From NCBI GenBank assembly GCA_020354105.1, contig CP070642.1, positions 788,617-800,260 on the forward strand: a stretch of 11,644 nt of DNA, given 5' to 3'. The translations under genes and the position numbers were made by a program. Source of the stretch: Chloroflexota bacterium. GTDB lineage: Bacteria > Chloroflexota > Dehalococcoidia > GIF9 > UBA5629. The notes below the pieces were generated by a model that had not been told where the DNA came from, searched no databases, and saw only the letters and a program-made list of their open reading frames with translations. How positions within the stretch are numbered: the stretch's first letter is position 1; the number at the start of each line of letters is the position of its first letter. Positions 7,058 to 11,644 of the stretch are shown piece by piece.

Positions 7058-8500
7058 ATGGAACGTTATCCACTGATTGAAGAAATCCATACTCCCTTAA
7101 CCGCCCCGGAAGTTTTCCAGCTAGTCCACAGCCAGCTTAACACCTTTTTCCTAGATAGCGGCATGGACCCTAAAAGGCTGGGCAGATACTCCTTTATTGG
7201 AACCGACCCATTTTTAGTGATGAATAGCCGGGGTAACCAGGTCAAGCTTATAAGACAAGGCAAGCAAGAAAACAAAGAGGGCAACCCGTTCGATTTTCTT
7301 GGCAATCTATTGGAGACATATCGTCTGGACTCCCCTCCCTCGCCAGTTCCCTTCTGGGGAGGTGCAGTGGGCTATTTCAGCTACGACCTGTGCCATTTTA
7401 TCGAACGCCTTCCAACCACAGCCATAGATGATCTGAAGCTGCCGGAAAGCTATTTCGGCTTCTACGATACCGTGATTGCCTTCGACAACCTAGAAAACAA
7501 GACTTACATAGCCTCCACAGGCTTTCCCGAAATTGATGAAAACAAAAGACTTAAAAGAGCCAAACTGCGCCTTGAGGAAATGAAGAGTCGCCTATCTTCC
7601 CCCTCTCCCCACACTACAGCAGCGGACTCAGAGAACGCCAAGAAAACGACTGAAGCTGTACTCAAAGCCAATTTCACTCCTGAAGGCTATATGGAGGCTG
7701 TTGACAGGGTCAGGGAATATATCGCCGCCGGTGACGTTTTTCAGGTCAATATCTCCCAGCGCTTCGAAACCGAATTGAACATTACACCTTATGAATTATA
7801 CCGCCGCCTGCGACGAATTAACCCGGCCCCATTTGCCAGCTATCTCAACTTCGATGGCATAACCGTTGTCAGCGCCTCGCCGGAGAGATTCCTCCGCGTA
7901 GATGGTGACTGGGTAGAGACAAGGCCCATAAAAGGCACCAGACCAAGAGGTAAAAGCGAAGCTGAAGACGCCATGCTGGCCCAAGAACTACTCGATAGCA
8001 TTAAAGACCGGGCCGAGAACGTGATGATTGTTGACCTGGAAAGAAATGACCTGGGCAGAGTCTGCCAGTACGGCACAGTGAAGGTAACCGAGCTGGCTAT
8101 ACTGGAGACCTTTCCTACCGTCTTTCATTTGACTTCCACCGTTATAGGCAAACTACGTCCGGATAAAAACCGCATCGACTTACTCAAAGCTTCATTCCCC
8201 GGCGGCTCCATCACCGGCGCTCCCAAAGTGCGTGCTATGGAGATTATCGATGAACTCGAGCCGACAAGGAGAAGCGTCTACACCGGCGCCATCGGCTATT
8301 TGGGCTTCGGCTATAACCTGGACCTCAACATAGTCATCCGCACCTTTATAATCAAGGGCAACAAAGCTTACTTCCAGGTCGGCGGTGGCATCATCTATGA
8401 TTCCAACGCCGAGGCAGAATTTCAGGAGACTCTGGATAAAGCCAAGGCGCTGATTCAGGCGCTCCGGCTGGCACCCAGGGTAGCCGTGGAGACCAAATGA
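7058..8500 (+). CDS. pabB: Aminodeoxychorismate synthase component I (TrpE/PabB family)
   Basis: ATG at 7058 is the only usable start, since an in-frame stop lies at 7037-7039. The 480-residue protein is a complete chorismate-utilising enzyme: an N-terminal domain with FFLDS and GRYSFIGTDP, GGAVGYFSYDL near residue 100, then the chorismate-binding domain with AAGDVFQVNISQRF, SPERFLRV, DLERNDLGR, FPGGSITGAPK and FQVGGGIIYDS. The deciding motif is PIKGT with K292. In PabB this lysine takes part in forming 4-amino-4-deoxychorismate, whereas anthranilate synthase TrpE normally has PIAGT. The LLES tryptophan-feedback motif is also altered (FLDS). With pabA and pabC following, p-aminobenzoate synthesis for folate is the best reading. 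TrpE remains possible, because the two families intergrade. Its stop overlaps pabA as ATGA; it begins 18 bases after the transglutaminase-like gene. Confidence 0.82.
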   Translation: MERYPLIEEIHTPLTAPEVFQLVHSQLNTFFLDSGMDPKRLGRYSFIGTDPFLVMNSRGNQVKLIRQGKQENKEGNPFDFLGNLLETYRLDSPPSPVPFWGGAVGYFSYDLCHFIERLPTTAIDDLKLPESYFGFYDTVIAFDNLENKTYIASTGFPEIDENKRLKRAKLRLEEMKSRLSSPSPHTTAADSENAKKTTEAVLKANFTPEGYMEAVDRVREYIAAGDVFQVNISQRFETELNITPYELYRRLRRINPAPFASYLNFDGITVVSASPERFLRVDGDWVETRPIKGTRPRGKSEAEDAMLAQELLDSIKDRAENVMIVDLERNDLGRVCQYGTVKVTELAILETFPTVFHLTSTVIGKLRPDKNRIDLLKASFPGGSITGAPKVRAMEIIDELEPTRRSVYTGAIGYLGFGYNLDLNIVIRTFIIKGNKAYFQVGGGIIYDSNAEAEFQETLDKAKALIQALRLAPRVAVETK

Positions 8501-9078
8501 TACTTGTCATCGATAATTACGACTCTTTCGTCTACAACCTGGCTCAATATCTGGGCGAACTGGGGTGGGAGCCACAGGTCTATCGCAACGACCAGATAAC
8601 CTTAGCTGAAATCGAGGCACTTTCTCCCAGTCACATAGTCATTTCCCCGGGACCGTGTACCCCGCTGGAGGCTGGTATTTCCAACGAGGTGATACTTCAC
8701 TTTGGTGGCAAAATCCCCATCTTGGGCGTCTGCCTTGGACACCAGTGCATAGGCTATGCATATGGCGGCATCGTGGGACGAGCCTCAGCACCAACCCACG
8801 GCAAGACCTCTCTTATCTATCATGATGGCCAGGCTATCTACGAGGACATAGAGAACCCCTTCCCGGCAGCTCGCTATCACTCATTAATTATCAAACCGGA
8901 GGCGCTGCCCTCCTGCCTCAAGGTCACCGCCCGAACCCAGGAAGGAGACATAATGGGGCTAAGGCACAAAGACTATGTGGTCGAAGGAGCCCAGATACAT
9001 CCCGAATCCATACTCACCGAAGCAGGACATGACCTGCTGGCTAACTTCCTCCGTTATACCCAGCCAGTATGGCACTAG
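8497..9078 (+). CDS. pabA: Aminodeoxychorismate/anthranilate synthase glutamine amidotransferase component
   Basis: A 193-residue class I glutamine amidotransferase starting at ATG 8497, which overlaps the pabB stop. It hydrolyses glutamine and passes ammonia to component I. Motifs: the start ILVIDNYDSFVYNLAQYL, the oxyanion segment SPGPCTP, the nucleophile elbow GVCLGHQ with C79, and the rest of the triad in IHPES (H168, E170). TrpG and PabA cannot be told apart by sequence alone, and one subunit often serves both synthases; the symbol here follows the pabB and pabC neighbours. Confidence 0.85.
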   Translation: MILVIDNYDSFVYNLAQYLGELGWEPQVYRNDQITLAEIEALSPSHIVISPGPCTPLEAGISNEVILHFGGKIPILGVCLGHQCIGYAYGGIVGRASAPTHGKTSLIYHDGQAIYEDIENPFPAARYHSLIIKPEALPSCLKVTARTQEGDIMGLRHKDYVVEGAQIHPESILTEAGHDLLANFLRYTQPVWH

Positions 9079-9087
9079 ATTACACAG

Positions 9088-9963
9088 ATGGAAGAAATAG
9101 TTTATCTAAACGGCGACCTGATTCCCCGCTCCCAGGCTAAGACATCGCCCTTCGACCATGGTTTACTCTATGGCTATGGCGCCTTTGAGACAATGCGCTC
9201 CTACGGCGGCACAATCTTTCGCCTTGACCACCATCTGGCAAGACTACAACATGCGGCCGAGACGCTGAATATAGCCACCAAGCTGACTGCTTTCGACCTG
9301 AAAAAAGCCTGCCCTGACCTCTTAAAAGCCAATAATCTCACCGATGCCCGAGTCAGGCTCACCGTAACCGCCGGTGAAGGTGATATGGTCCCCAATCCCG
9401 ATACCTGCAAAGACATCACCGTATTCATCGCCGCTAAAAAGTTTGTACCCCAAACACCGGAAACCTACCAGCGAGGCTATTCGGCAATACTATCATCCAA
9501 TCGGAGAAACAGCCAGTCGCCGCTCTCCAAGCTCAAGTCCACCTCTTATCTGGAAAACTTCCTGGCCCGGCAGGAAGCCAGGGTAGCCGGTGTCAATGAA
9601 GTAGTGCTGCTTAACGAAAAAGGCTTTGTCGCTGAAGGCAGTGCCACCAACATCTTCTTAGTTAGCCAGGAGATGCTGATCACACCCCCTTTAGAAAGCG
9701 GCGTCCTGCCCGGAATTACCCGCGAGGCTGTTCTGGAGCTGGCTCAAAAGATGGGCATCATACCGCTGGTGAGGCAGGTGGAGCTGAGTGAACTGCACAA
9801 AGCTGACGAGGCTTTCTTAACCAGCTCCACAATTGAAATCATGCCCCTGACCCGGCTGGACAATAAGCCCATCGGCTCAGGCAAACCAGGACTATTAACC
9901 CAACGCCTTATGTCAAGTTATAAGGAACTGGTTGCCAAAGAAATTCAATTACGTTACTCATAG
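9088..9963 (+). CDS. pabC: Aminodeoxychorismate lyase (class IV PLP aminotransferase fold)
   Basis: The protein has 291 residues from ATG at 9088, nine bases after pabA; no clear ribosome site is seen, so translation is probably coupled to pabA. It belongs to the fold-type IV PLP family shared by branched-chain aminotransferase, D-amino acid aminotransferase and aminodeoxychorismate lyase. Visible features: YLNGDLIPRSQA and DHGLLYGYGAFETMR at the N-terminus, the PLP lysine K150 in LKSTSYLEN, and EGSATNIF with the glutamate that contacts the pyridine nitrogen. PabC removes pyruvate from 4-amino-4-deoxychorismate to give p-aminobenzoate. The substrate call rests mainly on the pabB-pabA context; IlvE or D-amino acid aminotransferase activity cannot be excluded by eye. 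The 3' end overlaps the convergent hemL by six bases. Confidence 0.8.
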   Translation: MEEIVYLNGDLIPRSQAKTSPFDHGLLYGYGAFETMRSYGGTIFRLDHHLARLQHAAETLNIATKLTAFDLKKACPDLLKANNLTDARVRLTVTAGEGDMVPNPDTCKDITVFIAAKKFVPQTPETYQRGYSAILSSNRRNSQSPLSKLKSTSYLENFLARQEARVAGVNEVVLLNEKGFVAEGSATNIFLVSQEMLITPPLESGVLPGITREAVLELAQKMGIIPLVRQVELSELHKADEAFLTSSTIEIMPLTRLDNKPIGSGKPGLLTQRLMSSYKELVAKEIQLRYS

Positions 9964-11247
9964 AATAGAGGTGAAAGCTTCCTTCGCGGCACTGATAGTA
10001 TACTTAATGTCTCTTTGGGTGTGAGCTAGGGAGACAAAGGCAGCTTCGAACTGGGAGGGCGGCAAATATACCCCCTGAGACAGCATCTGGTGGAAGAATT
10101 TGGCGTAGAGACTGGTGTCTGCCTTTGCGGCGGTTTGATAGTCCGTGACCGGGTCTTTGGTGAAAAAGATGGTGAACATCGAGCCGATTCGAGGCAACTG
10201 GCTATCCACACCAGTTTTAACTGCCGCTTCAATAATGCCCTTCTCCAGAAGAGAGGCTTTTCTCTCAAGCTCATCATAGGTGCCTGATTCCTTCAAAATC
10301 GCAATGGTTTCGATGCCGGCAGTCATGGCTAACGGATTACCGGCAAGTGTCCCCGCCTGATAAACTTCCCCCGATGGTGCCACTATCTGCATAATTTCTC
10401 TTCGACCGCCATAGGCTCCTACAGGGAAGCCGCCACCTATAATCTTCCCCAGACAGGTCAGGTCAGGAGTTATGCCATATAGCTGCTGGGCGCCACCGTA
10501 GGACACCCGGAAGCCGGTTATTACTTCATCAAAGATTAGCAGCGCTCCGTTTTTGCTGGTCAGGTCACGAAGACATTCCAGAAATCCGGGGTGGGGCAGC
10601 ACCACACCCATGTTGCCGGCAATCGGCTCAACTATCACGGCAGCGATGTCAGAAGCAAAGTCCTTGAAAATCTGCTCTACCGCCTCCATGTTGTTATAAG
10701 GGACAACCAGAGTATCGGAGGTTAAGGCTGCCAGCACGCCGGGAGAGCTTGGTATGCCCAGAGTTGCCATTCCTGAGCCCGCCTTAGCCAGCAGGCCGTC
10801 CGAATGACCATGATAGCAGCCGGCAAACTTCACCACCTTGCTTCTGCCGGTAAAGGCTCTAGCCAGCCTGATGGCGCTCATGGTAGCTTCCGTGCCCGAG
10901 TTAACGAATCGCATCATCTGGATGGAAGGCATAGCTTGGCAGATTAACTTTGCCAGCGTCGTTTCCAGTTCAGTGGGAGCTCCAAAGCTCGAGCCACGTT
11001 CCAACGCCTTCTTGACGGCTTTCACAACACGGGGAGGAGCATGCCCCAGTATTAGTGGTCCCCAAGAGCCAACGTAATCTATGTATTCATTGCCATCCTC
11101 ATCGTACAGCCTGGAGCCCTGACCTCGCTTAATGAAGAGCGGTATACCACCGACTGCCTTGAAGGCGCGCACCGGGCTATCCACACCCCCTGGCAGATAA
11201 CGCTGGGCTTGTTCAAACAGCTGCTCTGAGCGATTAGGTTTTTTCAT
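9958..11247 (-). CDS. hemL: Glutamate-1-semialdehyde 2,1-aminomutase
   Basis: Converts glutamate-1-semialdehyde to 5-aminolevulinate in the C5 route of tetrapyrrole synthesis, using PLP. I chose ATG at 11247, which gives MKKPNRSEQLFEQA, close to the usual family start, with a GGA just upstream; a TTG at 11256 would add three residues. At 429 residues it is full length. Diagnostic motifs are LPGGVDSPVRAF, DEDGNEYIDYVGSWGP, the nucleotide-loop FVNSGTEATMSAIRLAR, YHGHSDG, the PLP-binding aspartate in FDEVITGFR, and the Schiff-base lysine K268 in CLGKIIGGGFPVGAYGG. The run FxGPxT seen in simple acetylornithine aminotransferases is absent. It lies downstream of hemB on the same strand with a 74-base gap containing a short repeat. 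Its end overlaps pabC tail to tail. Confidence 0.96.
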   Translation of the reverse strand: MKKPNRSEQLFEQAQRYLPGGVDSPVRAFKAVGGIPLFIKRGQGSRLYDEDGNEYIDYVGSWGPLILGHAPPRVVKAVKKALERGSSFGAPTELETTLAKLICQAMPSIQMMRFVNSGTEATMSAIRLARAFTGRSKVVKFAGCYHGHSDGLLAKAGSGMATLGIPSSPGVLAALTSDTLVVPYNNMEAVEQIFKDFASDIAAVIVEPIAGNMGVVLPHPGFLECLRDLTSKNGALLIFDEVITGFRVSYGGAQQLYGITPDLTCLGKIIGGGFPVGAYGGRREIMQIVAPSGEVYQAGTLAGNPLAMTAGIETIAILKESGTYDELERKASLLEKGIIEAAVKTGVDSQLPRIGSMFTIFFTKDPVTDYQTAAKADTSLYAKFFHQMLSQGVYLPPSQFEAAFVSLAHTQRDIKYTISAAKEAFTSIL

Positions 11248-11277
11248 AGTTTCCAATCTTAGTCTAACACCCCTTTA

Positions 11278-11316
11278 GAAGACCACGAGATTGCCACACT
11301 TGGCTCGCAATGACAG
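11278..11316. repeat. Short dispersed-type inverted repeat between hemB and hemL
   Basis: Read on the minus strand the segment runs GTCATTGCGAGCCAAGTG, then TGGCAATCTCGTGG. It resembles the short repeat with core TCATTGCGAG...GCAATCTC that is scattered in many unrelated bacterial genomes. GCAAT and ATTGC arms (11307-11311 and 11289-11293) can pair. It ends about five bases beyond the hemB stop and lies within the likely hemB-hemL transcript. The match is from memory of the motif; only one copy occurs in this window. Confidence 0.65.
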
Positions 11317-11321
11317 GAAAA

Positions 11322-11644
11322 TTATAGCCAGCGGGCTGCTTCTTTGGCATAGTAGGTTATGATGACATCAGCCCCGGCTCTCTTAATTGCGGTGAGCATT
11401 TCCAATACTATACCTTCCTCATCCAGCCAGCCCTGTTGGGCGGCTGCCTTCACCATAGCATACTCGCCGCTGACGCTGTATGCAGCCAACGGGTGATTAT
11501 AAGTGTCACGCACCTTGTGTATTACATCGAGATAAGGCAAGGCGGGCTTGACCATGACAATGTCCGCCCCCTCAGCTATGTCCTGTTCCACTTCACGTAG
11601 AGCTTCACGCCAGTTGGGCGGGTCCATCTGGTAAGAGCGGCGGT
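11322..11644 (-). CDS. hemB: Delta-aminolevulinic acid dehydratase (porphobilinogen synthase), C-terminal part
   Basis: The gene runs off the right edge; about 107 C-terminal residues are seen, the first complete codon being at 11642. The visible start RRSYQMDPPNWREALRE matches the HemB segment after the middle of the protein, and DIVMVKPALPYLD carries the Schiff-base lysine of the active site. Further family matches are PLAAYSVSGEYAM and the end segment AGADVIITYYA. HemB joins two 5-aminolevulinate molecules to make porphobilinogen, the step after HemL, so the two adjacent genes supply one pathway. The metal-binding region that separates zinc- from magnesium-dependent types lies outside the window. 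The ATG at 11627 is internal, not the start. Confidence 0.96.
   Translation of the reverse strand, partial: RRSYQMDPPNWREALREVEQDIAEGADIVMVKPALPYLDVIHKVRDTYNHPLAAYSVSGEYAMVKAAAQQGWLDEEGIVLEMLTAIKRAGADVIITYYAKEAARWL

Noticed and set aside
7058..9078. trpE-trpG tryptophan operon with a trp attenuator
   Set aside because: PIKGT motif and pabC neighbour favour p-aminobenzoate synthesis; there is no leader peptide with Trp codons in the 18-base gap before the gene.
11322..11627. ATG at 11627 as the start of a 101-residue gene
   Set aside because: The frame continues to the right edge with further HemB-matching residues (RRSYQ), so this is an internal methionine of hemB.

Overview
The window looks like chromosomal DNA of an anaerobic bacterium, most likely Chloroflexota of class Dehalococcoidia. 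This assignment is an inference from gene content and protein style: membrane-anchored zinc-ribbon/Fn3/TlpA fusions, a hemB-hemL pair, a SucCD ligase, and frequent TTG or GTG starts. No rRNA or marker phylogeny is available to confirm it. I see no phage, transposase or CRISPR genes. No gene-free stretch exceeds 300 bases.

Layout. (1) Positions 2-3486 hold two paralogous plus-strand genes; the first is cut by the left edge. Both proteins have a Pro-rich cytoplasmic side, one transmembrane helix, Fn3-like domains and a C-terminal extracytoplasmic thioredoxin fold with CxxC. The second also shows three cytoplasmic four-Cys zinc ribbons. (2) Positions 3605-3781 hold a tRNA-Ser(UGA) with a good sigma70-type promoter and encoded CCA, followed by a nested inverted repeat. 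(3) Positions 3822-4229 encode a small Cys-rich DUF3795-like protein. (4) Positions 4321-9963 are a tightly packed apparent operon: sucC, sucD, a transglutaminase-like gene, then three genes best read as pabB, pabA and pabC. (5) On the minus strand lie hemL (9958-11247) and the 3' end of hemB (11322-11644), with a short dispersed-type repeat between them.

How the genes fit together. SucC and SucD form an ATP-grasp acyl-CoA ligase that interconverts succinyl-CoA and succinate with ATP formation or use. PabA supplies ammonia to PabB, which makes 4-amino-4-deoxychorismate; PabC releases pyruvate to give p-aminobenzoate for folate. The PabB call rests on a PIKGT motif where TrpE normally has PIAGT, and on the PabC-like neighbour; an automatic pipeline would probably write trpE/trpG. 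HemL and HemB carry out successive steps of tetrapyrrole synthesis by the C5 route (glutamate-1-semialdehyde to 5-aminolevulinate to porphobilinogen), feeding heme or corrinoids.

Most worth following up: the paired trans-membrane zinc-ribbon/thioredoxin proteins, the altered glycine loop in SucC, the transglutaminase-like protein coupled to sucD, and the repeat inside the hem gene pair. Nothing here is proven to be a new system.
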